From NCBI GenBank assembly GCA_003451645.1, contig DMER01000181.1, forward strand, positions 1 through 5,459: 5,459 bases of DNA, read 5' to 3'. The stretch's first letter is position 1; each line of letters opens with the position of its first letter. Shown here piece after piece: positions 1-5,459 of this stretch. A model generated the notes under the pieces. It made no database searches. It was given only the letters and a program-made list of their open reading frames with translations, and was not told the origin of the DNA. Both the position numbers and the translations under genes were made by a program. This DNA comes from Alphaproteobacteria bacterium (GTDB lineage Bacteria; Pseudomonadota; Alphaproteobacteria; Micropepsales; Micropepsaceae).

Positions 1-1
1 T

Positions 2-778
2 CAACCAATTTGGGTAATTAGCAGTCCAGATCAGATCGCCGTGGAAGGCAATGAAATTATTCCCGATCGAGGGGTGAGGTCTTTGTTATCTTTATCCTAT
101 CCGCAGTCGTTACTGCGAATAGAACCCCAAGCTCTGGCATCTCGTCTGACCTCAAACGGGTCAGTCATTGCTTCTGCAACGGTGACGCGCCAGCTGGTGC
201 CGCCCGGATTGATGGTACAAGTTCAAGAAAGACAACCAGTTGCTTTAGCGATCGCCATACCTGCCCCAGACGGTGAGGCGATCGCTAAAGCCGCAAAAGA
301 AACCCCTAAGATGCCGCCAGTAGGATTGCTAGATGCCAACGGCGTATTAGTCCCGTTGGAAAAGTACAAAGCGTTAGGGGCATCGATTGCCTTACCCTCG
401 CTGAAAATCCTCGGCGTCAGACAGCGAGATCTCGGCAAATGGCCCGGAATTTATCAAGTATTGCGCGAAAGTCCGGTCAAAATCTCTGAAATTGACTGGC
501 GCAACCGGACAAATATAATCTTGAAAACCGAACTGGGAATTGTCCATTTAGGGCCTTACAGCTCTGAGTTTGCCGAACAGATCGACGTTTTGGATCGCCT
601 GCGCGCCTTACCAACTAAGCTCAAATCCACCCAAATAGCTTACATCGACCTCAAAAATCCAGAATCACCCGCTCTGCAAATGATACAATCAGACCCCACA
701 ACAAACCCCAAGCTCCCCCTAAAAACCCCCAGTGTCCGCTCCAAGCAACCCCAACCACCCAAAGCAATATCCCGCTAA
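2..778 (+). CDS. ftsQ: Cell division protein FtsQ, cyanobacterial type, 5'-truncated by the window edge
   Basis: FtsQ is a bitopic inner-membrane division protein whose periplasmic POTRA and beta domains link early and late divisome proteins. The frame is open from base 2, so 258 residues are visible and the cytoplasmic and membrane-spanning N-terminus lies outside the window. A GTG at 41 is only an internal codon, because the POTRA-like start (IWVISSPDQIAVEGN, residues 3-17 of the fragment) precedes it. A second recognisable block, YPQSLLRIEPQ followed by VTRQLVPPGLMVQVQERQPVA, resembles cyanobacterial FtsQ/DivIB. The last 40 or so residues are a proline- and lysine-rich, probably disordered tail. 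ftsZ lies next downstream with no ftsA between, as in cyanobacteria, which lack FtsA. Two HIP1 octamers and modest G+C support a cyanobacterial source. The assignment rests on recalled family similarity; FtsQ sequences are poorly conserved. Confidence 0.85.
   Translation, partial: QPIWVISSPDQIAVEGNEIIPDRGVRSLLSLSYPQSLLRIEPQALASRLTSNGSVIASATVTRQLVPPGLMVQVQERQPVALAIAIPAPDGEAIAKAAKETPKMPPVGLLDANGVLVPLEKYKALGASIALPSLKILGVRQRDLGKWPGIYQVLRESPVKISEIDWRNRTNIILKTELGIVHLGPYSSEFAEQIDVLDRLRALPTKLKSTQIAYIDLKNPESPALQMIQSDPTTNPKLPLKTPSVRSKQPQPPKAISR
248..255. repeat. HIP1 octamer GCGATCGC, copy 1
   Basis: This is an exact copy of the palindrome GCGATCGC inside ftsQ. HIP1 is highly over-represented in many cyanobacterial genomes. 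A second copy lies 30 bases downstream, and I found none to the right of the ftsZ junction. Confidence 0.85.
278..285. repeat. HIP1 octamer GCGATCGC, copy 2
   Basis: This is a second exact GCGATCGC palindrome in ftsQ. Its first base lies 30 bases after the first base of copy 1, so the two are in the same reading frame and both contribute an Ala-Ile-Ala peptide. It is a genomic signature of cyanobacteria rather than a known regulatory site. Confidence 0.85.
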
Positions 779-863
779 AATTGGCCACAAACGTTTTGCT
801 GCTCGTCAACCAGCTTGTTGCTATTATTGGTTTGTCAACCGACATAGCCCATATAACCCATAG

Positions 864-892
864 TTGACTAGAACTACCCAGAACTGAAGAAT
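864..892 (+). promoter_or_regulatory. Possible ftsZ promoter in the ftsQ-ftsZ spacer
   Basis: TTGACT at 864-869 and AAGAAT at 887-892 are separated by 17 bases and resemble -35 and -10 boxes. Transcription would begin near 899, giving a leader of about 20 bases before the ATG at 918. The -10 match is only 4 of 6. The 139-base spacer also carries GTCAACC twice, at 805-811 and 834-840, with the reverse-complement core GTTGAC at 863-868. No strong terminator is visible after ftsQ, so read-through from ftsQ is also possible. Confidence 0.3.
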
Positions 893-917
893 TGTTTAGC
901 AGTTATTTTTGATTACA

Positions 918-2729
918 ATGACGTTTGATAATAAACAGGGGCTTACCTATAAACTTTCTCAAGCTGAGGGACCATCGAATTCGTCCCTGTCGGTGGACAC
1001 TTCCTTGAGTAATCCCGTATTCCAGTTTGGTCAACCTCGCGAGCCAAAAGCGATGTCAGGAGAAACCTCTCGCGCCAGTGATATCGTACCCAGTCGGATA
1101 GCCAAAATCAAAGTGATAGGCGTCGGTGGCGGTGGCAGCAATGCGGTGAACCGCATGATTGCCAGCGAGTTATCGGGGGTAGAATTTTGGGCAGTCAATA
1201 CCGATGCTCAAGCTCTAGCCCAATCAGCGGCTCCCAAACGCTTGCAAATCGGACAAAAACTGACGCGAGGGCTGGGGGCGGGCGGGAACCCGGCTATCGG
1301 TCAAAAAGCCGCTGAGGAATCCCGCGACGAAATCGCTGCAGCTTTGGATAACTCGGATCTCGTATTTATCACCGCAGGCATGGGCGGCGGCACGGGTACT
1401 GGTGCGGCTCCCGTCATCGCGCGGGCAGCGCGCGACCTCGGCATCTTGACCGTCGGTGTTGTCACCAAGCCCTTTGCGTTTGAAGGGCAACGGCGCATGC
1501 GGGCGGCAGACGAAGGCATTCACCGGCTGCAGGCCTGTGTGGATACGCTGATTGTCATTCCCAACCAGAATTTGTTCCGTGTCGCCAATGAAAAGACGAC
1601 ATTCGCGAAGGCCTTCGCGATGGCGGACGATGTCCTTTATTCAGGCGTCCGCGGCGTGACCGATCTGATGGTCATGCCCGGCCTTATCAATCTGGACTTT
1701 GCCGATGTGCGCACAGTCATGATTGAAATGGGTAAAGCGATGATGGGAACGGGGGAGGCGGACGGCCAAGACCGCGCCCAACGCGCGGCGGAAGCCGCGA
1801 TCTCAAATCCTCTGCTCGATCATTCCTCCATGAAAGGTGCCAAGGGCGTACTGATTAACATCACGGGCGGCGATGACCTGACCCTTTATGAAGTGGACGA
1901 GGCAGCCAACAAGATCCGTGCGGAGGTCGATCCCGACGCCAACATTATCGTTGGTTCGACCTTTGACGAGCGACTGCAAGGGAAAATGCGGGTGTCGGTC
2001 GTGGCAACGGGCATCGACTCCGACGCTCTCAAGATGATGCCGCCAAAACCGGTTGCCGAGATGGCTCGTTCCACTCCGGCAGCCACCCCAGCGGCTGCGA
2101 GCCCTGCGCCTGCGCATGTGGCTGCGGTCAACCCCGTTCATGCGCTGCAAGCCGAAATCGCGCAAACTCATAGCGCACAGCAGCAAGCAGACGCGGATGA
2201 ACGCATCCTGGCCGACGCCCGGCAGATCGCTGCGCGCGTTGCGGCCGATCAAGGCGCGCTCAGTGCGCTGCCAGGCAGTATTGCAGCCGGCCGCACGGAC
2301 ATAAATGCGACGACGCTTGATCTGTCAGGCTATGAGGGCTCCATTTTGCCGGGTATGGACAATTCTCGTTATGCGGGGCGAGCCATCCGGCCAGAGCTTC
2401 AGGACGCGCATGCCGATCCTAAGAAAAAATCCGCCCTCTCGATTCTCGCCGAGCTTGGCCGCGTGAGTTTGGGGCTAGGAGGGGTGGGAAAGACGGAACC
2501 ACAGGTTGGCGACCCAAGCTCCACACGGAAGGCAAAGCTCATTAACGCAGATCAGGGACTTGAGCGTCCATCACGCGAGATGAAAGGGCAGCGCGCCACA
2601 CCTCCCGCTGCGGGTCAGGCCGGTCCGAATCCGTACTCTGGGTCCAGTGGGCGGCTGCCATCCTCCCACTACGAAGTGACGGACGATCAGCTGGAGATTC
2701 CTGCCTTCCTTAGGCGCCAGAGCAACTAG
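918..2729 (+). CDS. ftsZ: Cell division GTPase FtsZ, hybrid: cyanobacterial N-terminus joined to alphaproteobacterial remainder
   Basis: FtsZ is the tubulin-like GTPase that polymerises at midcell and recruits the divisome. I chose the ATG at 918 (603 aa) because [12 protein letters not shown] matches cyanobacterial FtsZ starts. An in-frame TTG at 909 would add only three residues, and neither start has a clear ribosome binding site. The nucleotide-binding GGGGSN is at residues 70-75, the tubulin signature GGGTGTG at 156-162, and the T7 loop NLDFAD at 258-263 with catalytic Asp260 and Asp263. The globular core ends near 367. A linker of about 220 residues follows, then the tail [15 protein letters not shown] at 589-603. 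Residues 1 to about 150 are cyanobacterial in type ([40 protein letters not shown]). From Val166 the protein is alphaproteobacterial ([36 protein letters not shown]). Cyanobacterial FtsZ is normally about 420-430 aa with a short tail, so the length also reflects the second parent. The identity is secure; the gene may be an assembly or cloning artefact. Confidence 0.95.
   Translation: MTFDNKQGLTYKLSQAEGPSNSSLSVDTSLSNPVFQFGQPREPKAMSGETSRASDIVPSRIAKIKVIGVGGGGSNAVNRMIASELSGVEFWAVNTDAQALAQSAAPKRLQIGQKLTRGLGAGGNPAIGQKAAEESRDEIAAALDNSDLVFITAGMGGGTGTGAAPVIARAARDLGILTVGVVTKPFAFEGQRRMRAADEGIHRLQACVDTLIVIPNQNLFRVANEKTTFAKAFAMADDVLYSGVRGVTDLMVMPGLINLDFADVRTVMIEMGKAMMGTGEADGQDRAQRAAEAAISNPLLDHSSMKGAKGVLINITGGDDLTLYEVDEAANKIRAEVDPDANIIVGSTFDERLQGKMRVSVVATGIDSDALKMMPPKPVAEMARSTPAATPAAASPAPAHVAAVNPVHALQAEIAQTHSAQQQADADERILADARQIAARVAADQGALSALPGSIAAGRTDINATTLDLSGYEGSILPGMDNSRYAGRAIRPELQDAHADPKKKSALSILAELGRVSLGLGGVGKTEPQVGDPSSTRKAKLINADQGLERPSREMKGQRATPPAAGQAGPNPYSGSSGRLPSSHYEVTDDQLEIPAFLRRQSN
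1365..1415. other. Chimeric junction between cyanobacterial and alphaproteobacterial ftsZ
   Basis: The bases encode residues 150-166, from FITAGMGGG to GAAPV, which are nearly invariant across bacterial FtsZ. Left of this interval the protein is cyanobacterial in type. Right of it, Val-Ile-Ala replaces the Ile-Val-Ala usual in cyanobacteria and every later block is alphaproteobacterial. The exact crossover base cannot be placed because both parents agree here. Codon use shifts towards G/C in the third position, and no HIP1 octamer occurs beyond it. The frame is maintained. There is no direct repeat, insertion sequence or attachment site at the junction. Confidence 0.8.
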
Positions 2730-3073
2730 CCTGTGGTGCTTCAGCAACAACTTCCGCGAATCTGGCCCGCAGCAACCATTTTGGTTGACTGTGGGCTCTG
2801 CGCCGATACCCGCTTTGGTTGCTTTCGGACAGCTAAGCCAAGGAAATCACGTAATAAACCGCAACAAAGAGTTATTTCAGCTGATTCGAGTGTGGAGGTA
2901 AAACAATAGCTGTAGAGAAGGCCTGGACACACATTGCCGCAAACCTCGGCGCGGCGGAGTGGGTCGGATAAGTTGGATAAGGGCCTACGGTTGGTGAATT
3001 GTTAGGGGGCGTTTCAACAGGTACAGCCAGTTTTTTGGGGACGCGTGGTTAGGGTCGGGCTTGCGAGCAAAGG

Positions 3074-3087
3074 CTTTGGAACCAAAG
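3074..3087. promoter_or_regulatory. Inverted repeat CTTTGG-AA-CCAAAG upstream of lpxC
   Basis: The two 6-base arms are perfectly complementary around a central AA. The repeat overlaps the possible -35 box of lpxC (3076-3081), a position where a bound dimeric regulator could block RNA polymerase. No regulator is known to me for this site, and a chance occurrence is possible. Confidence 0.3.
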
Positions 3088-3105
3088 GCGTTGAACACAG
3101 ATAAA
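3076..3105 (+). promoter_or_regulatory. Possible lpxC promoter
   Basis: TTGGAA at 3076-3081 and GATAAA at 3100-3105 are separated by 18 bases and each match the sigma-70 consensus at 4 of 6 positions. Transcription would begin near 3112 and give a leader of roughly 44 bases to the lpxC ATG. The distance from ftsZ makes an independent lpxC promoter reasonable, but this particular pair is a weak match. Confidence 0.25.
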
Positions 3106-3155
3106 CTGGGGCGTTTTGAGACCGGATGAAACGATAGAAGTGGATTAAATCTCGG

Positions 3156-4094
3156 ATGGCTCTTCAAACGACCGTAAAACATAATGTCCGGTGCTCAGGA
3201 GTGGGGCTCCACAGCGGTGTTCTCACCCATATGTCACTTTCGCCAGCGCCGACAGGTACGGGCGTAGTCTTCCGCAGGGTCGATCAGTCTGGACGTGCCG
3301 CCTACGTGCCGGCGCAGTATGACAAGGTTGTCGACACGCGGTTGGGCACCACCATTGCCAATGAGTATGGCGTTAAAGTGGCCACAATCGAGCATTTGAT
3401 GGCCGCGATTGCCGGTGCTGGCCTGACCAACGTGTATGTTGATCTTGACGGGCCGGAAGTCCCCATCATGGATGGGAGTGCGGCTCCTTTCGTGTTCCTG
3501 ATCGAGTGCGCTGGCCTGCAGGTACAATCTGCTTATCAAGAAGCGCTGCGCGTTAGGGAACGCGTTTCGGTCACTGATGGAGACAAGTGGGCTGAGATCC
3601 TGCCCGGTGAAGGTTTCCACGCTGAGATGAGCATTGCGTTTGGCAGTGCGGCCATTGGTACCCAAACGATGAGCTTTACCTTTGACCGCAATGGCTTCAA
3701 GAGCCAGGTGGCCCGTGCGCGTACCTTCGGGTTCCGGCATGAGGTTGAGCAATTGCAAGCCGCTGGCCTCGCTCTGGGCGGTTCACTGTCGAATTCAATC
3801 GTGATCGATGGCGACGCGATCTTAAATGACGGCGGCTTGCGATTTGCGGACGAATTTGTTCGTCACAAATTGCTAGACGTTGTTGGTGATCTGTCCCTGG
3901 CGGGTTGGCCGCTGCAAGGCTTCTTCCGTGGCCACAAGACCGGTCATACGCTCAACAACAAGCTTTTGCGGGAGCTGTTTTCGCGCCGGTCGGCTTGGGA
4001 AATTGTGACGTTGCGCGATGGGCCGTCCACCGACACCATCCGCCGGCTGATCTCAGCGAACGCGCCGTCGATGCAATTGGTTGCGGCTGAGTAA
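3156..4094 (+). CDS. lpxC: UDP-3-O-acyl-N-acetylglucosamine deacetylase LpxC
   Basis: LpxC is the zinc-dependent cytoplasmic enzyme that removes the acetyl group from UDP-3-O-acyl-GlcNAc, the committed step of lipid A synthesis. The 312-residue product is close to the usual length of about 300-305. It opens with the typical block QTTVKHNVRCSGVGLHSG. TIEHLMAA holds the catalytic Glu79 and first zinc ligand His80. HKLLDVVGD supplies His237, Lys238 and Asp241, equivalent to the remaining zinc ligands and the conserved lysine. GHKTGHTLNNKLL carries the catalytic His264. All key residues are present, so the gene should encode an active enzyme. The ATG at 3156 places the N-terminal block correctly, although no good Shine-Dalgarno sequence precedes it. 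It follows ftsZ as in many alphaproteobacteria, and its 3' end faces the regulator at 4133-4603 across 38 bases. A long acidic C-terminal degradation tail is absent. Confidence 0.96.
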   Translation: MALQTTVKHNVRCSGVGLHSGVLTHMSLSPAPTGTGVVFRRVDQSGRAAYVPAQYDKVVDTRLGTTIANEYGVKVATIEHLMAAIAGAGLTNVYVDLDGPEVPIMDGSAAPFVFLIECAGLQVQSAYQEALRVRERVSVTDGDKWAEILPGEGFHAEMSIAFGSAAIGTQTMSFTFDRNGFKSQVARARTFGFRHEVEQLQAAGLALGGSLSNSIVIDGDAILNDGGLRFADEFVRHKLLDVVGDLSLAGWPLQGFFRGHKTGHTLNNKLLRELFSRRSAWEIVTLRDGPSTDTIRRLISANAPSMQLVAAE

Positions 4095-4132
4095 AAGGGT
4101 CGGCTTGAAGCGAACGCGCTGTGCTGCCGTTG

Positions 4133-4603
4133 CTATTCCGCTGCCTCGTCGTTGGCAGTGACGCGCGAGCCGGACGCCTCCGTACCATTGGCTTGCAGCA
4201 GAGCGGCGCCAATCGCCGGGTTCTCCGATAGACTCTTGACGAGAGAGGCGACCGCAGAGCGGATTTCCGCGTCGCTGATGTCCATGAAATTCTTGACCAA
4301 ATCCAGGGCGATGCGGTTTCGCCCGCCATGGGGCATCGGTTCCTCTCTCTGTCCCTGGCGCAAACCCTCGAAGAAGAAGCCGATATCGACTTCCAGCTTG
4401 TTGGCGATCTCGTAAAGGCGTCCAGCGCTGACCCGGTTGGCCGCGGTCTCATATTTCTGCAATTGCTGATAGGAAATGTTGAGCGATTGGGCCAATTGTT
4501 CTTGTGTCAGGCCCAGGACCGTCCGGCGGTGCCGGATGCGTTCGCCAACATGCTCATCGACCCGTTGGGCAGTGCGTGGCGTGCGAACAGTTTCTTGGGA
4601 CAT
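4133..4603 (-). CDS. XRE (Cro/CI)-family helix-turn-helix transcriptional regulator
   Basis: The 156-residue product has a Cro/CI-type DNA-binding domain at about residues 17-80. Helices run through VGERIRHRRTVLGLTQEQLAQSL into the recognition region ISYQQLQKYETAANRVSA, followed by GRLYEIANKLEVDIGFFFEGL. This pattern, with QKYE and NRVSAGRL, is common in a group of small alphaproteobacterial regulators. The C-terminal part (DISDAEIRSAVASLVKSLSE, then a polar tail) has no enzymatic motif and may serve dimerisation. The frame is open up to an ATG at 4741. I chose the ATG at 4603 instead because GAAAGG (4619-4614 on this strand) lies 10 bases upstream and the extra 46 residues look non-coding. 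The gene interrupts the usual lpxC-bamD adjacency, convergent with lpxC and divergent from bamD. Its targets are unknown; regulation of the neighbouring envelope genes or itself is inference only. Confidence 0.88.
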   Translation of the reverse strand: MSQETVRTPRTAQRVDEHVGERIRHRRTVLGLTQEQLAQSLNISYQQLQKYETAANRVSAGRLYEIANKLEVDIGFFFEGLRQGQREEPMPHGGRNRIALDLVKNFMDISDAEIRSAVASLVKSLSENPAIGAALLQANGTEASGSRVTANDEAAE

Positions 4604-4694
4604 GCAATCGCTACCTTTCGTGAAACCCCATCTTACCCCTGCGCTCGGTCTGGCTGGGGCCGGGCAATTTCCTTGATCCAAATCGCAACAACGG

Positions 4695-4722
4695 TAGATA
4701 GAGCGAGGAAGTCCCGCTTCAA
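4695..4722 (-). promoter_or_regulatory. Possible promoter of the XRE regulator
   Basis: Read on the minus strand, TTGAAG (4722-4717) and TATCTA (4700-4695) are separated by 16 bases and resemble -35 and -10 boxes. Transcription would start near 4688, giving a leader of about 85 bases. The assignment is by pattern only. Confidence 0.3.
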
Positions 4723-4846
4723 GGCACTGGTTGCCAATCAATTGACCTCACAAAAAGCTGTCCGGGGCGGCAGGGGGGCGAATGCAAAGAATCCATCGTG
4801 ATGTATGGAAAATGCTGCACAATTGGGCTATTAGAGGTTTGTTAAA

Positions 4847-4862
4847 GGCGGTCGAAGCCGCC
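4847..4862. other. GC-rich hairpin GGCGGT-CGAA-GCCGCC upstream of bamD
   Basis: Five G-C pairs plus a U-G pair would close a four-base CGAA loop in RNA. There is no downstream T run, so it is unlikely to be an intrinsic terminator. It lies 59 bases before the bamD start and could be part of its leader or of an operator. No function is established. Confidence 0.3.
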
Positions 4863-4905
4863 GGCATTGCTTTGGCAAGCGGTGTAAACAATTTGTGCGC
4901 CCCTC

Positions 4906-4910
4906 AGGAG
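4906..4910 (+). promoter_or_regulatory. Ribosome binding site of bamD (AGGAG)
   Basis: AGGAG lies 11 bases before the ATG at 4922. A nearer ATG at 4912 is in a different frame and too close to the site, so this motif supports 4922 as the start, which also gives a complete lipoprotein signal. Confidence 0.6.
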
Positions 4911-4921
4911 AATGTCAGCTC

Positions 4922-5459
4922 ATGGCGAAGTTGGTGAACACCCGGCATACACATAATTGGGCAGTGCGGCTGTTCCTCGCTGGCGTCGTTTCGGCCGCTC
5001 TGATGGGTTGTTCCGGCGGCTCGGAGAGTGTGGCTGATAACGCCACGTTTAAGGAGGCTCCGGTCGAGCAACTCTACAACGCGGCATTAGGGGAATTGCG
5101 TAAGCGCAATTGGGAGCCTGCGGCGAAGTCGTTCGACGAAGTGGAGAGACAGCACCCCTATTCCGTATGGGCGCGCCGCGCCATTCTCATGTCGGCCTAC
5201 AGCTATTACGAGGCCGGCAAGTATAACCAAGCCATTCTGGCGGCCGATCGCTTCATCCAACTGCATCCCGGTAACAAGGATGCACCGTATGCCTATTATT
5301 TGAAGGCGGTGTCGCTCTACGAACAGATCGTCGATGTGGGCCGTGATCAAAAGAAGACCGAGCAAGCCACGGCCGCACTGACCGATTTGATCCGCCGTTT
5401 CCCGCAAACCGAGTATGCGCGCGATGCTCGCCTGAAATACGACCTCACGCGTGATCACC
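4922..5459 (+). CDS. bamD: Outer membrane assembly lipoprotein BamD, 3'-truncated by the window edge
   Basis: BamD (also called ComL or YfiO) is a lipoprotein on the periplasmic side of the outer membrane that partners with BamA in folding beta-barrel proteins. About 179 residues are visible, out of a usual length of about 250-290. The N-terminus is a lipoprotein signal: basic residues Lys3, Arg8 and Arg16, a hydrophobic stretch at 17-28, and the lipobox Leu-Met-Gly-Cys with Cys30 as lipidation site. TPR-like helical repeats begin near residue 48 (VEQLYNAALGELRKRNWEPA) and continue through YSYYEAGKYNQAILAADRF, LHPGNKDAPYAYYLKAVS and the typical YEQIVDVGRDQ and IRRFPQTEYARDARLKYDL. The gene is intact up to the right edge. 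In alphaproteobacteria bamD commonly follows lpxC; here a minus-strand regulator lies between them, so bamD probably has its own promoter. Confidence 0.93.
   Translation, partial: MAKLVNTRHTHNWAVRLFLAGVVSAALMGCSGGSESVADNATFKEAPVEQLYNAALGELRKRNWEPAAKSFDEVERQHPYSVWARRAILMSAYSYYEAGKYNQAILAADRFIQLHPGNKDAPYAYYLKAVSLYEQIVDVGRDQKKTEQATAALTDLIRRFPQTEYARDARLKYDLTRDH

Larger units (their letters stand above)
2730..3155. other. Spacer between ftsZ and lpxC, no convincing gene
   Basis: This 426-base spacer contains no ORF that looks protein-coding on either strand. It holds a 6-bp hairpin CAACCA-TTT-TGGTTG at 2773-2787 that lacks a following T run, so it is a poor terminator. An AT-rich block lies at about 2848-2880, around TAATAAACC and AAAGAGTTATTTC. 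A direct repeat GGATAAG occurs at 2966-2972 and 2975-2981. A Shine-Dalgarno-like GGAGG at 2894-2898 is not followed by a normal start codon. The possible lpxC promoter and inverted repeat near 3074-3105 are listed separately. Confidence 0.6.
4604..4921. other. Divergent spacer between the XRE regulator and bamD
   Basis: This 318-base stretch should carry the promoters for both flanking genes. No coding frame with family features was seen on either strand. A possible minus-strand promoter and a small hairpin are listed separately. No clear plus-strand promoter for bamD could be chosen: several TTG-containing hexamers occur between 4820 and 4895, but none has a good -10 box at the right distance. 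Confidence 0.6.

Noticed and set aside
909..917. TTG start for ftsZ
   Set aside because: It is possible in principle, but the ATG at 918 aligns with the usual cyanobacterial FtsZ N-terminus.
2773..2787. Hairpin CAACCA-TTT-TGGTTG as a terminator for ftsZ
   Set aside because: The stem is short and no T run follows it.
3234..3758. A 174-codon open frame on the minus strand inside lpxC
   Set aside because: It is fully antisense to a gene with intact catalytic motifs, and its translation shows no family pattern. It is a shadow of the GC-rich codon use.
4055..4119. Direct repeat AGCGAACGCGC at 4055-4065 and 4109-4119 flanking the lpxC stop codon
   Set aside because: A few 11-base repeats are expected by chance in a 5.5-kb window, and there is no sign of an insertion between the copies.
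4604..4741. A 46-residue N-terminal extension of the XRE regulator from an upstream ATG
   Set aside because: The extension has no family similarity that I recognise, and a Shine-Dalgarno-like GAAAGG favours the ATG at 4603.
4328..4801. A 157-codon plus-strand frame across the regulator and its upstream region
   Set aside because: It overlaps the helix-turn-helix gene in antisense and has no recognisable domain.
5087..5458. A 123-codon open frame on the minus strand at the right end
   Set aside because: It is antisense to bamD, whose lipobox and repeat motifs are clear on the plus strand.
1..5459. CRISPR array, tRNA or rRNA gene, transposase, toxin-antitoxin pair or defence system
   Set aside because: No regularly spaced repeats, RNA gene signatures or related protein motifs were seen. 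The lone XRE protein has no toxin partner next to it.

Overview
The window reads as two bacterial genomes joined inside one gene. Positions 1 to about 1365 look cyanobacterial. They hold the 3' part of an FtsQ-type gene followed directly by the start of ftsZ with no ftsA between them, base composition is lower in G+C, and two copies of the cyanobacterial HIP1 octamer GCGATCGC are present. From about 1415 to the right end the sequence looks alphaproteobacterial. It holds the rest of ftsZ, with a long linker and a tail ending in [10 protein letters not shown], then lpxC, a small helix-turn-helix regulator on the minus strand, and the start of bamD. The ftsZ-lpxC-bamD order is the usual end of the alphaproteobacterial division and cell wall cluster.

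Layout: ftsQ (partial, +, enters from the left edge to 778); a 139-base spacer with a possible promoter; the hybrid ftsZ (918-2729, +), whose reading frame stays open across the junction; a 426-base spacer with a possible lpxC promoter and a small inverted repeat; lpxC (3156-4094, +); a Cro/CI-type regulator (4133-4603, -) convergent with lpxC; a 318-base divergent spacer with possible promoter and hairpin elements; and bamD (4922 to the right edge, +, partial).

The genes serve cell envelope growth. FtsQ and FtsZ belong to the division machinery, LpxC commits precursor to lipid A synthesis, and BamD is an outer-membrane lipoprotein of the beta-barrel assembly machine. The regulator has no target visible in this window.

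The main observation is the ftsZ junction. It lies in the most conserved stretch of the gene, the tubulin signature GGGTGTG, where two unrelated ftsZ genes share enough sequence to be joined in frame. My preferred reading is a chimeric contig or clone from a mixed sample, such as a cyanobacterium with associated alphaproteobacteria. A real recombinant ftsZ cannot be excluded from sequence alone. I see no CRISPR array, RNA gene, transposase or attachment site. No new defence or mobile system is supported.
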